Shown here one piece after another: positions 43,174 to 52,217 of a stretch of DNA of 64,000 nucleotides. This stretch comes from Bacteroidota bacterium (lineage in GTDB: Bacteria; Bacteroidota; Bacteroidia; SXHM01): contig CANKAM010000014.1 of the NCBI GenBank assembly GCA_947479755.1, forward strand, positions 1 to 64,000. Reading direction: 5' to 3'. The stretch's first letter is position 1; every line of letters starts with the position of its first letter. Below the pieces are notes generated by a model. It worked only from the letters and a program-made list of their open reading frames with translations. It was not told the origin of the DNA and did not search any database. Both the position numbers and the translations under genes were made by a program.

Positions 43174-43611
43174 ATGGAAGCCCCGAAAGAACTGTTTCAA
43201 AACATAATTGAAGAATTTATACCCTTTCACAAGGTAATTGGTTTTAAACTGATTGATGTCCGCGAAAATTTTGTTTCGCTCCTTATTCCATATAAACCCG
43301 AATTGATTGGCGACCCGCGCAGACGCAGTATTCACGGAGGTGTTATTGCCACAGCCATGGATGCCGTTGGCGGTGCTGCAGGAATAACCACCCTGAAACA
43401 TTATGACGACAAACTTTCTACCATTGACTTACGTGTCGATTACCTCTCACCTGGCTTGGCAAAAGATTTAATTTGTGAAGGCACCATTGTAAAAAGCGGG
43501 AATAAAGTAATCTTTACAAGAATGATTGCTTATCACGACATCCCTGAAAATATTATTGCCGAAGGGCGCGGTGTTTACAGTGTTTCGCGTGTAAGCCACA
43601 CCAAGGGTTAA
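43174..43611 (+). CDS. Hotdog-fold acyl-CoA thioesterase (PaaI-like)
   Basis: A 145-residue single-domain hotdog protein. The active-site helix region is RRRSIHGGVIATAMDAVGGA (HGG-x-x-A-T-A-x-D), and the following strand DLRVDYLSPG is typical of PaaI/YbgC-type thioesterases that hydrolyse acyl- or aryl-CoA. The substrate is unknown. Its stop codon shares TTAA (43608-43611) with the stop of the convergent permease gene. Confidence 0.86.
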   Translation: MEAPKELFQNIIEEFIPFHKVIGFKLIDVRENFVSLLIPYKPELIGDPRRRSIHGGVIATAMDAVGGAAGITTLKHYDDKLSTIDLRVDYLSPGLAKDLICEGTIVKSGNKVIFTRMIAYHDIPENIIAEGRGVYSVSRVSHTKG

Positions 43612-44858
43612 CCGTTTGAACGGATAGCTTCCACAGGGTCAAGTCGTGATGCAATCCATGCAGGCACAATACCTGAAACCAATCCTATTCCGGCTGAAAT
43701 ACCCAATCCAAGAAAAACATTTTTCAGCGACAAGGAAATGTCTAAGTCTAGAATATTGCTTCCGGCAAGGCTTAGAAAAAATACAATAAGCAAACCTGCT
43801 GAACCTCCTATTATGCAAAGGAAAATTGCTTCAAATAAAAACTGCAACAGAATAAAATAATTCTTTGCGCCCAATGACTTTTGTATTCCAATAATATGTG
43901 TTCGTTCTTTTACCGAAACGAACATGATATTGGCAATTCCAAAGCCGCCAACAAGAATAGAAAACAAGCCAATCAACCAACCGGCACCATTAATAACGGC
44001 AAACAAACCTTCCATGCTGTTGCTGAGCAAACTTGTTTCATTCAAAGCAAAATTATCGTCTGCCAAAGGCTTTTGTTTCCGCACCGAGCGCATGATTCCC
44101 CGCAACTCATCTTTTAACTCTTCGTTACTTACTCCTTCTCTTCCTTTCACCTGAATCATAGGATTAAAACGCTCTTTTCTTAGATCAACCAAACTACGAG
44201 CATACACTGCCGGAATCACTACCTGATTATCTGTTGAATTACCAAAAAGGCTCTCGCCTTCTTTGTCAAACACGCCAATCACATCAATCTTTCTGCCCAT
44301 TGTTTTTATAGTTTTTCCAATAGGGTTTGCTTCACCAAAAAGCCCCTCTGCCACCTGACTTCCGATAATGGCAACATTTCTTCCGCCTGCCGATTCAAAA
44401 GGTGTAAAGTATCTGCCTTCCATTAACTCAAAGGTTTTTATTTTTTGCCAATCGTGCGACACACAAACAATACTTACGTTTTCAAGATTGCTGCTACCGT
44501 ATTCCACTGTTTTCTGCATGTGTGCCATAAAAGCCAGCGCTTCAGCATTTTTGCTACGCTCCTGCACTTCGTGCAACTCTTTCAAAGTGGGAACAGGGCG
44601 TTGCCAGTATTTCCACCAGGGGTAGCCCTGTCCGAAAGTCCATGGCCATTTCTGAATAAAAATAACATCATCACCCAACGATTCAACACTGCCGCGAACT
44701 TGTTTTTCCATAGAGTCAACCATGGTGAAAACTGAAATAATAGCCAGAATGCCAATGGTAATTCCAAGCAGTGAAAGAACAGTGCGCAGTTTATTCACCA
44801 CCAATGCGCCTACTGCCATTGCAATACTCTCATTCACTAACTTCAGGTAAAGCCTCAA
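43608..44858 (-). CDS. MacB/FtsX-type ABC transporter permease
   Basis: About 416 residues from a TTG at 44858; an ATG at 44963 would add 35 basic residues but would read through the best promoter box (44905-44912), so the later start is preferred. A first TM segment follows ALVVNKLRTVLSLLGITIGI. A large periplasmic MacB_PCD domain comes next (DDVIFIQKWPW, RNVAIIGSQVAEGLFG, NPIGKTI). Three C-terminal TM helices form the FtsX domain (VKERTHIIGIQKSLGAK near its start; GIVPAWIASRLDPVEAIR at the end). These permeases export lipoproteins, peptides or drugs or act as mechanotransmitters. No ATPase or adaptor gene is adjacent. Confidence 0.88.
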   Translation of the reverse strand: MRLYLKLVNESIAMAVGALVVNKLRTVLSLLGITIGILAIISVFTMVDSMEKQVRGSVESLGDDVIFIQKWPWTFGQGYPWWKYWQRPVPTLKELHEVQERSKNAEALAFMAHMQKTVEYGSSNLENVSIVCVSHDWQKIKTFELMEGRYFTPFESAGGRNVAIIGSQVAEGLFGEANPIGKTIKTMGRKIDVIGVFDKEGESLFGNSTDNQVVIPAVYARSLVDLRKERFNPMIQVKGREGVSNEELKDELRGIMRSVRKQKPLADDNFALNETSLLSNSMEGLFAVINGAGWLIGLFSILVGGFGIANIMFVSVKERTHIIGIQKSLGAKNYFILLQFLFEAIFLCIIGGSAGLLIVFFLSLAGSNILDLDISLSLKNVFLGLGISAGIGLVSGIVPAWIASRLDPVEAIRSNG

Positions 44859-44904
44859 AACAGGTTTGTTTAAAACTTGAAAATAATTTTTAAAAAATCG
44901 TTTA

Positions 44905-44912
44905 CAAATGTA
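44905..44912 (-). promoter_or_regulatory. -7 box for the MacB-type permease gene
   Basis: TACATTTG on the minus strand, 46 bp before the preferred TTG start at 44858. If used, it rules out the longer N-terminus from 44963. Confidence 0.5.
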
Positions 44913-44935
44913 GGTTTTAAATCTAGAATTATATC

Positions 44936-44943
44936 TACTTTTG
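44936..44943 (+). promoter_or_regulatory. -7 box for purH
   Basis: TACTTTTG matches TAnnTTTG, 51 bp before the purH ATG at 44995, and is divergent from the permease box 24 bp away. Confidence 0.5.
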
Positions 44944-44994
44944 ATACGCCTGAAAAACGGCACTTCCCCGGATTTTTTTTTGATAATTGATTAA

Positions 44995-46518
44995 ATGAGC
45001 GACTTGAAAAAAATTAAGAATGCCTTGATTTCTGTTTACTACAAGGATAATATTGAACCTATAATTTTAAAACTGCGTGAGCTTGGTGTGAATATTTATT
45101 CAACAGGTGGGACACAAAAATTCATTGAAGACCTTGGTGAAACGGTTATTCCGGTTGAAGAACTTACCTCCTACCCTTCTATATTAGGAGGAAGAGTAAA
45201 AACGTTGCATCCGAAAATTTTTGGCGGAATACTTGGCAGACGTGAATTACAATCTGATATATTGCAGCTTGAGGAATACGAAATTCCTGAAATTGATTTA
45301 GTGATTGTTGACCTTTATCCGTTTGAAGCAACAGTTGCTTCAGGCGCTGCTGAGCAAGATATTATTGAGAAAATTGACATTGGCGGCATTTCGCTTATCC
45401 GCGCTGCTGCTAAGAATTTTAAAGATGTGCTGATTGTTTCTTCACGTGATGAATATCCCGCATTACTTGAATTACTGAATGAGAAAAATGGTTCAACAAC
45501 TTTGGAAGAACGCAAGGAACATGCATTGAATGCGTTTCACATTTCATCGAACTATGATAGCGCCATTTTCAATTATTTCAATCAGGGCAAGAAAAATATT
45601 TTCAAGCAAAGCATTGCACAGGCACAAATACTGAGATACGGTGAAAACCCACATCAACAAGGCATCTTCTATGGAAAGATGGAAGACCTGTTTGATAAAC
45701 TTCACGGGAAAGAATTATCTTACAACAACCTGTTGGATGTTGATGCAGCAGTAGCGCTGATTGCAGAATTTACTGAGCCAACTTTCGCAATTTTAAAACA
45801 CAATAACGCTTGCGGAATTGCGAGCAGAACTAATTTAACAGATGCGTGGAAAGCTGCTCTGGCAGCAGATCCTGTTTCAGCATTTGGCGGCATTCTCATC
45901 ACCAACCGTGAAGTGGATGAAGCAACAGCAACGGAAATTAATAACCTCTTTTTTGAAGTGATAATTGCACCTTCCTATTCTGCGGCTTCACTTGAAATCC
46001 TGAAACAGAAAAAGAACAGAATTATTCTGATTCAGAAACCTGTTGAGTTTTCCAAGAAACAATTCCGCACATTGCTGAACGGAGTGATTGAACAGGATAA
46101 AGACCTGAAAACAGAAACCACTGCCGATATGAAAACGGCAACAACAAAAGCGCCAACTGCAAACGAATTCACCGACATGGAGTTTGCCAACAAGATTGTG
46201 AAGCATACAAAAAGCAACACCATCGTTCTGGCAAAAAACAAACAACTATTAGCAAGTGGAGTTGGACAAACTTCGCGAGTAGATGCATTGAGACAAGCTA
46301 TTGCCAAAGCAACATCATTTGGTTTTGACCTCAACGGTTCGGTGATGGGCTCTGATGCATTTTTTCCCTTTCCTGATTGCGTGGAAATAGCACACAACTC
46401 AGGAGTTACAGCAGTGCTGCAACCCGGAGGCTCCGTAAAAGATCAGGAGTCAATTGATTATTGCAACAACAACGGAATGGCAATGGTAATGACAGGAACA
46501 AGACATTTTAAACACTAA
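44995..46518 (+). CDS. purH: Bifunctional AICAR formyltransferase / IMP cyclohydrolase
   Basis: This 507-residue enzyme does the last two steps of IMP synthesis: formylation of AICAR with 10-formyl-THF, then ring closure. The N-terminal cyclohydrolase domain has NIYSTGGTQKFIEDLG, GGRVKTLHPKIFGGIL and IDIGGISLIRAAAKN. The transformylase domain has LRYGENPHQQG, LKHNNACGIA and DPVSAFGGIL, and ends SDAFFPFPDCVEIAHNSGVT. A Thr/Lys/Ala-rich stretch of about 20 residues (near 375-395, TETTADMKTATTKAPTA) looks like a linker expansion. It lies 20 bp upstream of mreB, as I recall in other Bacteroidota, so purine synthesis and shape genes may be cotranscribed. Confidence 0.97.
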   Translation: MSDLKKIKNALISVYYKDNIEPIILKLRELGVNIYSTGGTQKFIEDLGETVIPVEELTSYPSILGGRVKTLHPKIFGGILGRRELQSDILQLEEYEIPEIDLVIVDLYPFEATVASGAAEQDIIEKIDIGGISLIRAAAKNFKDVLIVSSRDEYPALLELLNEKNGSTTLEERKEHALNAFHISSNYDSAIFNYFNQGKKNIFKQSIAQAQILRYGENPHQQGIFYGKMEDLFDKLHGKELSYNNLLDVDAAVALIAEFTEPTFAILKHNNACGIASRTNLTDAWKAALAADPVSAFGGILITNREVDEATATEINNLFFEVIIAPSYSAASLEILKQKKNRIILIQKPVEFSKKQFRTLLNGVIEQDKDLKTETTADMKTATTKAPTANEFTDMEFANKIVKHTKSNTIVLAKNKQLLASGVGQTSRVDALRQAIAKATSFGFDLNGSVMGSDAFFPFPDCVEIAHNSGVTAVLQPGGSVKDQESIDYCNNNGMAMVMTGTRHFKH

Positions 46519-46538
46519 AATATTTCAACTTAAAATTC

Positions 46539-47564
46539 ATGGGACTTTTTAATTTTTTAACACAGGAAATTGCGATTGACCTTGGAACGGCCAACACATT
46601 AATCATTCACAATGATAAAGTGGTGGTAGATGAACCTTCTATTGTTGCGATTGACAGACGCACCGAAAAGGTGATGGCTGTTGGTAAGAAAGCGATGCAG
46701 ATGCATGGCAAAACACACGAAAATATTAAAACCATTCGTCCGTTGCGCGATGGTGTAATTGCAGATTTCCAGGCTGCGGAACACATGATTCGCGAAATGA
46801 TAAAAATGGTGAATCAGGGAAAAAGCTCACTGTTTCAGCCTTCATTAAAAATGGTTATTTGCATTCCTTCAGGTATTACCGAGGTGGAAAAACGTGCGGT
46901 GCGCGACTCGGCAGAACACGCTGGCGGGAAAGAAGTTTACCTCATTCAGGAGCCGATGGCTGCTGCAATCGGTATTGGTATTGATGTGGAAGAGCCGATG
47001 GGAAATATGATTATTGACATTGGTGGCGGAACGAGTGAAATTGCGGTTATTGCGCTGGGCGGTATTGTTTGCGACCGTTCTATCCGCACGGCAGGTGATG
47101 ATTTAACTGCTGATATTGAAGATTATATCCGCAGACAACACAATGTTTTAATAGGTGAACGCACCGCAGAAAAAATAAAAATTGAAGTGGGTTCTGCATT
47201 GGTGGAATTGGAAAATCCTCCACCTGATTTAGCTGTTCACGGAAGAGATTTAATGACGGGAAAACCAAAAGAAGTAAAAATTACCTACCAGGAAATCGCG
47301 CAAGCATTAGATAAATCCCTCATCAAAATTGAGACTGCGGTAATGAATGCATTGGAGATGACTCCTCCTGAACTTTCGGCTGATATTTACAGAACAGGTC
47401 TTTACCTTGCAGGTGGCGGTGCATTGTTACGCGGATTGGATTTGCGTATTTCACGCAAAACAGGTTTACCTGTACACATTGCCGAAGACCCGCTGCGCGC
47501 GGTTGCGCGTGGCACAGGCATTGCGCTGAAAAATATTGACAAGTTCCCATTCCTCATGAGATAA
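46539..47564 (+). CDS. mreB: Rod-shape-determining actin homologue MreB
   Basis: A 341-residue bacterial actin that polymerises under the membrane and guides the elongasome. Actin-fold nucleotide motifs are IAIDLGTANTLI (phosphate 1), MIIDIGGGTSEIAVIALGG (phosphate 2) and GLYLAGGGALLRGLD (adenosine). The connecting segment IQEPMAAAIGIG is also conserved. Length is normal. It is the first shape gene of the mreB-mreC-mreD-mrdA-rodA series. Confidence 0.98.
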   Translation: MGLFNFLTQEIAIDLGTANTLIIHNDKVVVDEPSIVAIDRRTEKVMAVGKKAMQMHGKTHENIKTIRPLRDGVIADFQAAEHMIREMIKMVNQGKSSLFQPSLKMVICIPSGITEVEKRAVRDSAEHAGGKEVYLIQEPMAAAIGIGIDVEEPMGNMIIDIGGGTSEIAVIALGGIVCDRSIRTAGDDLTADIEDYIRRQHNVLIGERTAEKIKIEVGSALVELENPPPDLAVHGRDLMTGKPKEVKITYQEIAQALDKSLIKIETAVMNALEMTPPELSADIYRTGLYLAGGGALLRGLDLRISRKTGLPVHIAEDPLRAVARGTGIALKNIDKFPFLMR

Positions 47565-47571
47565 GTTGCTA

Positions 47572-47588
47572 ATCCGCCTCAGGCGGAT
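47572..47588. repeat. Short perfect palindrome between mreB and mreC
   Basis: ATCCGCCT, one C, AGGCGGAT: 8-bp arms with a single central base. It sits in the 32-bp gap between two cotranscribed genes. ATCCGCC...GGCGGAT is a dispersed palindrome type I recognise from other bacterial genomes. A hairpin with a one-base loop must open to a wider loop in RNA. Confidence 0.75.
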
Positions 47589-47596
47589 GCGAAAAA

Positions 47597-48427
47597 ATGA
47601 AAAACATATTTGTATTCATCTGGCGAAATCATTTTGTTTTTCTGTTTCTGCTTTTACAGAGTTTTGCGGTTTACCTGCTGATACAAAACAATAACTACCA
47701 ACGCGCGGGTTTTATCAATTCAGCAAATACGCTGAGCGGAAACTTCCTGAATATTTACAGCAACATCACCGAATACTTCTCGCTGAAAAAGGCGAACGAA
47801 ATTCTTGCTGCTGAAAATGCGGAACTGAAAAAGCATCATCCTAATTCATATTTCAGATACGATGTGCAGGTATTCAGTATCAACGATACCGTTTACCGCC
47901 AGCAGTACAACTACCGTGCTGCACGGGTGGTTAATAAGTCAGTAAACAAACGCAACAATCACCTTACGCTGAACCGGGGAAGTCTGCACGGTGTTGAACC
48001 AGACATGGCGGTGATTACTCCGGTTGGTGTTGTTGGAATAGTGAAAAATGTATCTGAAAATTTTTGCACCGTAATCTCCATGTTGCACGTAAATTCAAAA
48101 ATAAGTGCGCAGATAAAAAACAACAATTATTTTGGTTCGGTAGTGTGGAACGGCAACAATGCTTCGTTGGTTGACCTGGTTGATATTCCTTCGCATGTGA
48201 AGCTGCACAAGGGCGATACGGTGCTCACCACTTCGTTCTCCACCATTTTTCCGGAAGGGATTGTGATTGGAACGATTGAAGAGTTTGAGCTCAAAGCGGG
48301 TAATAATTTCTACACCATAAAAGTAAAACCCGGAACAGATTTCCGCAGTGTTACAAATGTATATATAGTGGGCAACCTGCTGAAAAATGAACAACAGCAA
48401 TTAGAAGAAGTTTCGAGCGATGATTGA
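47597..48427 (+). CDS. mreC: Rod-shape-determining protein MreC
   Basis: A 276-residue bitopic inner-membrane protein of the elongasome. An N-terminal TM (FVFLFLLLQSFAVYLLI) is followed by a coiled coil (SLKKANEILAAENAELKKH), then the MreC beta-barrel domain (ARVVNKSVNKRNNHLTLNRG, VITPVGVVGIVKNVSENFCT, GDTVLTTSFSTIFPEGIVIG). It links MreB to PBP2 and RodA. The end overlaps the mreD start by 8 bp, so translation is coupled. Confidence 0.95.
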   Translation: MKNIFVFIWRNHFVFLFLLLQSFAVYLLIQNNNYQRAGFINSANTLSGNFLNIYSNITEYFSLKKANEILAAENAELKKHHPNSYFRYDVQVFSINDTVYRQQYNYRAARVVNKSVNKRNNHLTLNRGSLHGVEPDMAVITPVGVVGIVKNVSENFCTVISMLHVNSKISAQIKNNNYFGSVVWNGNNASLVDLVDIPSHVKLHKGDTVLTTSFSTIFPEGIVIGTIEEFELKAGNNFYTIKVKPGTDFRSVTNVYIVGNLLKNEQQQLEEVSSDD

Positions 48428-48935
48428 AGTGTTAGCAAGAAATGTATTGCGTTTTATTTTCCTCATCATCTTTCAGGTGCTGATTCTTAACAACGTGCAG
48501 CTGGGTGGGTTCATCAATCCTTACCTCTACGTTTTCTTCATACTAATGCTGCCGATTGATACTCCGGGATGGCTGCTGCTCCTGCTTGCATTTGTGATGG
48601 GTTTAAGCATTGATTTATTTGAAAATACTGCAGGAATGCACACCTCAGCAAGTGTATTTATGGCATTTTGCCGACCCTATTTGCTGAGCATGATTTCGCC
48701 ACGCGAAGGATTTGACCGCGGAAGCGTTGCTACCATTCAGAAGTTTGGGATTGGATGGATGCTGACCTATGCAGGGATACTAATTCTGCTGCATCACTTT
48801 GCGCTTTTCTATTTAGAGATATTTCGGTTCTCTTCGTTTTTCTCAACGCTGCTGCGTGTTATATTGAGTTCTGTGTTTACGCTTGGGTTGGTAATTGTGT
48901 CGCAGTATCTTTTCAGCACGGTTAAAAAGAACTAA
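48420..48935 (+). CDS. mreD: Rod-shape-determining protein MreD
   Basis: A 171-residue polytopic membrane protein with about five hydrophobic helices, including FIFLIIFQVLILNNVQLGGF and TPGWLLLLLAFVMGLSIDLF, the latter with the MreD-type G-x-x-x-D-x-F-E motif. Start overlaps mreC by 8 bp and the stop overlaps the mrdA start by one base (TAATG). Sequence is divergent in this family; position in the cluster is strong support. Confidence 0.9.
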   Translation: MIEVLARNVLRFIFLIIFQVLILNNVQLGGFINPYLYVFFILMLPIDTPGWLLLLLAFVMGLSIDLFENTAGMHTSASVFMAFCRPYLLSMISPREGFDRGSVATIQKFGIGWMLTYAGILILLHHFALFYLEIFRFSSFFSTLLRVILSSVFTLGLVIVSQYLFSTVKKN

Positions 48936-50779
48936 TGGATTTACGCTATTCCGACCGTAAGCTTCTCATCGGTGGCGTGATTGTTATCACGGGAATTATT
49001 TTTCTTATCCGCCTGTTTTTTTTGCAGGTGCTTGACGACAGCTACAAACTTTCGGCAGAGAATAATGTGTTGCGCCACATGACCGAATATCCTGCGCGGG
49101 GCCTTGTTTACGACCGCAACGGCCAGTTGCTTGTTTACAACGAAGCGTATTATGATTTGATGGTAATTCCAAAACAGGTGGATGATTTAGACACGCTGGA
49201 TTTCTGCAACACGCTTGGTATTACGGTAGAAGATTTTAAGCAACGGATGCAGAAAATAACGGACTACTCTAAACACAAACCTTCTGTTTTTGAGAAACAA
49301 TTGTCGTCTGAGTTTTATGCCATGTTGCAGGAGAAGCTGCATCACTACAAAGGATTTTTTACGCAAACCCGCACGCTGCGCAAGTATCCGAGCAGGGTGG
49401 CTGCACACTTGCTGGGTTATGTTGGTGAGGTTGACGACCGCATTACCAAGGATAATGTGTACTACAAGTCGGGTGATTACATTGGTGTGAGCGGCATTGA
49501 GAAATATTACGAAGAATATCTGCGTGGACAAAAAGGCGACAAGGTGATGATGGTGGATGTAAAAAATGTTCCCAAAGGAAGTTTTAAAAACGGTGAGTAC
49601 GACAAGCTACCCGTTTCGGGGCTTGACCTTATCTCCACTATTGACGGGGAGTTGCAGGCGTATGCCGAAAAGCTGATGCAAAATAAAATCGGCAGCGTGG
49701 TGGCGATAGAACCAAGCACGGGAGAGATTTTAGTGCTTGCCACCAGTCCGACTTACGACCCTAATTTGTTAGTGGGCAGAGTGCGTTCAGCAAATTATTC
49801 GTTGATGTCTAAAGACGAATTCAAGCCATTGTTTAACCGCGCACTGATGGCGCAGTATCCGCCCGGCTCAACATTTAAGTTGGTTAACAATCTTATCGGG
49901 CAACAGGAAAAGGTGGTGTTTCCACAAACAACATACGGTTGCAGAATGGGCTATTCTGCAGGACCAATTCATGTGGGTTGTCACCAGCATCCTTCACCGC
50001 TTAATTTATTGCAATCGGTGCAGCACTCGTGCAACGCTTATTACTGCAACGTTTACCGCAATATCCTCGACAGCAAAAAATCGGTGCGCGAAGGATATGA
50101 TGTGTGGCGCAAACACGTTTTGAGTTTTGGTTTCGGGAAAAAGTTCAACACCGATTTGCCAAGTGAGTTGAAAGGATTAATTCCAACGGGTGATTATTAT
50201 GATAAGATTTATGGCAAGAGCCGATGGAAATCTTTGACCGTTGTTTCGTTAAGTATAGGACAGGGCGAGTTGGGAACTACTCCGCTGCAATTGGCTAATC
50301 TTGTGGCTACGCTTGCCAACCGCGGCTTTTATTATCCGCCCCATCTGGTGAAACAGATTGGCGCTAAAAAAATTGAGAACGAATTTACTACCCGCAACTA
50401 CACCACTATTGACAGCGGTTATTTTCAACTGGTGATTGACGGTATGGAACAGGTTGTTGAGGCAGGAACGGCAGCACGCTCGAAACTGAAAGGCATTCCG
50501 TATTGCGGAAAAACAGGAACGGCACAAAACCCGCATGGTGAGGATCACTCGGTGTTTGTGTGTTTCGCGCCCAAAGACAATCCGAAGATTGCACTGGCGG
50601 TATTTGTTGAAAATTCAGGGAAGGGTGGAACTTACGCTGCGCCTATTGCCAGTTTGCTGATTGAAAAATATTTGACCGACAGTTTAAGACGACCATTGGT
50701 GGAAGAATTTATTTTGAATGCCAACCTGATGCCAAAGCCGGTTGAGAAACCTGTAAAAAAAGAACCCGTAACAGATTAA
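48935..50779 (+). CDS. mrdA: Peptidoglycan DD-transpeptidase PBP2 (MrdA)
   Basis: This 614-residue class B penicillin-binding protein cross-links peptidoglycan during elongation and partners RodA. After one TM helix (LIGGVIVITGIIFLIRLFFL) comes the pedestal domain (ARGLVYDRNGQLLVYNEAYY, AAHLLGYVGEVDD, SGIEKYYEEYLRG). The transpeptidase domain has the SxxK nucleophile Ser312 in YPPGSTFKLVN, S-x-N in QHSCNAYYCN and KTG in YCGKTGTAQNPHG. A Pro/Lys-rich tail (KPVEKPVKKEPVTD) ends it. A dispersed repeat separates it from rodA. Confidence 0.96.
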   Translation: MDLRYSDRKLLIGGVIVITGIIFLIRLFFLQVLDDSYKLSAENNVLRHMTEYPARGLVYDRNGQLLVYNEAYYDLMVIPKQVDDLDTLDFCNTLGITVEDFKQRMQKITDYSKHKPSVFEKQLSSEFYAMLQEKLHHYKGFFTQTRTLRKYPSRVAAHLLGYVGEVDDRITKDNVYYKSGDYIGVSGIEKYYEEYLRGQKGDKVMMVDVKNVPKGSFKNGEYDKLPVSGLDLISTIDGELQAYAEKLMQNKIGSVVAIEPSTGEILVLATSPTYDPNLLVGRVRSANYSLMSKDEFKPLFNRALMAQYPPGSTFKLVNNLIGQQEKVVFPQTTYGCRMGYSAGPIHVGCHQHPSPLNLLQSVQHSCNAYYCNVYRNILDSKKSVREGYDVWRKHVLSFGFGKKFNTDLPSELKGLIPTGDYYDKIYGKSRWKSLTVVSLSIGQGELGTTPLQLANLVATLANRGFYYPPHLVKQIGAKKIENEFTTRNYTTIDSGYFQLVIDGMEQVVEAGTAARSKLKGIPYCGKTGTAQNPHGEDHSVFVCFAPKDNPKIALAVFVENSGKGGTYAAPIASLLIEKYLTDSLRRPLVEEFILNANLMPKPVEKPVKKEPVTD

Positions 50780-50821
50780 ATGATTCACTCAATAGAAACG
50801 ATTAACAGTATAAAGACAGTT

Positions 50822-50893
50822 CGTCATTGCGAGGGTTTTTCACCCGAAGCAATCTTATTGAGAGATTGCTTCGCTATGGCTCGCAATGACGGG
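50822..50893. repeat. Dispersed inverted repeat between mrdA and rodA (CGTCATTGCGAG type)
   Basis: CGTCATTGCGAG (50822-50833) pairs with CTCGCAATGACG (50880-50891), and GAAGCAATC (50846-50854) with GATTGCTTC (50864-50872) inside it, giving a long two-part hairpin. I recognise the CGTCATTGCGAG / GAAGCAATC words as a widespread dispersed bacterial repeat. It fills most of the 122-bp mrdA-rodA gap. Confidence 0.9.
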
Positions 50894-50901
50894 AAAACAA
50901 A

Positions 50902-52167
50902 ATGAGAAAACAAACCTCCATATTCGATAACATAGACTGGGTGATGGTTTCCATCTTTCTGGTAATGATTTTTCTGGGCTGGATAAGTATTTATGCTGCC
51001 GTGTATAACGAGGAGCACAAAAGCATTCTCGACACTTCGGAAAACTATGGCAAGCAGTTAATCTGGATAGCAAGTTCCATTTTTATTGCTGCGGTTATTC
51101 TGCTGATTGACGGAAAGTTTTATACCATTTCGGCCTACCCTGTTTACGGGTTGGTGATGCTGCTGCTTATTCTGGTGTTGGTTTTCGGGCGCGAGGTTTC
51201 GGGAAGCAAATCGTGGTTTGAGATAGGCAGCAACTTCAGGATACAGCCGGCTGAGTTCGGGAAATTTGCCACCGCGCTGGTGGTTGCCAAATATCTGAGC
51301 ACCATGAACATTAAGTTTGAGGACAATAAAACCAAACTGATTACGGCTGCTTTTATTGCCACTCCTGCCCTGCTTATTCTGTTGCAGAACGATACGGGTT
51401 CGGCATTGGTTTACGGGGCTTTTTTGTTTGTGCTGTATCGCGAAGGCTTATCGGGAAACTTTTTGATGGCGGGTGTGGCTGTGGTTTTGGTGTTTATTGT
51501 TACGCTGCTGTTTGACCCCAAGACGATGATGTGGATTGTGGGCGTAATTGCCTTCCTGATTTTTATTGCGGGCAAACGCAACTGGAAAAATGCGCTGCTT
51601 ATTGGCGGCACTGCGGTGGTGTTTTCGGGCATGTCATATAGTGTGGGGTATGTGGTTGACAATGTGCTGGAGATACATCAGAAAACGCGTATCAATGTTA
51701 TGCTGGGCAAGGAAGACGACCCGAAGGGCGTGGGCTACAACGTGAACCAGAGTAAAATTGCCATTGGCTCGGGCGGGTTTACGGGTAAAGGTTTTTTAAA
51801 TGGCACGCAAACCAAATACAAGTTTGTGCCTGAGCAAAGCACCGACTTTATTTTTTGCACCGTGGGCGAAGAGTGGGGTTTTATGGGCGCCTTTGTGGTG
51901 ATTGTATTGTTCCTGTTTTTATTAGTGCGCATCATCTATGTAGCCGAGCGACAGAAATCAACCTTTACGCGCATCTATGGCTACGGGGTGGCTTCTATTC
52001 TGTTCTTTCACTTTGCGGTAAACATTGCCATGACTATAGGACTTGCTCCCGTTATCGGTATTCCCCTGCCCTTTTTCAGCTACGGGGGTTCATCGCTGTG
52101 GGCCTTTACTATTCTGCTGTTTGTGTTTATTAAACTGGATGCGTACAGGATGCAGTTGTTGAGGTGA
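50902..52167 (+). CDS. rodA: Peptidoglycan glycosyltransferase RodA (SEDS family)
   Basis: A 421-residue SEDS glycosyltransferase that polymerises lipid II with PBP2. About ten TM helices are visible. Family segments include GSKSWFEIGSNFRIQPAEFG, LLQNDTGSALVYGAF (the conserved Asp-Thr-Gly-Ser-Ala), GGFTGKGFLNGTQTKYKFVP, QSTDFIFCTVGEEWGFMGA and the C-terminal GIPLPFFSYGGSS. It ends the shape cluster. No terminator follows directly; a phased palindrome array lies between it and the bidirectional terminator at 52493. Confidence 0.97.
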   Translation: MRKQTSIFDNIDWVMVSIFLVMIFLGWISIYAAVYNEEHKSILDTSENYGKQLIWIASSIFIAAVILLIDGKFYTISAYPVYGLVMLLLILVLVFGREVSGSKSWFEIGSNFRIQPAEFGKFATALVVAKYLSTMNIKFEDNKTKLITAAFIATPALLILLQNDTGSALVYGAFLFVLYREGLSGNFLMAGVAVVLVFIVTLLFDPKTMMWIVGVIAFLIFIAGKRNWKNALLIGGTAVVFSGMSYSVGYVVDNVLEIHQKTRINVMLGKEDDPKGVGYNVNQSKIAIGSGGFTGKGFLNGTQTKYKFVPEQSTDFIFCTVGEEWGFMGAFVVIVLFLFLLVRIIYVAERQKSTFTRIYGYGVASILFFHFAVNIAMTIGLAPVIGIPLPFFSYGGSSLWAFTILLFVFIKLDAYRMQLLR

Positions 52168-52217
52168 AGAAGACAATTGAGTGTTATCCGGATACGGAAG
52201 TTTAGATGCTGAATTCT

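Noticed and set aside
43129-43401. 91-residue N-terminal extension of the repeat-rich lipoprotein
   Set aside because: It is antisense to the thioesterase gene and its promoter, and would bury the lipoprotein signal in the protein interior.
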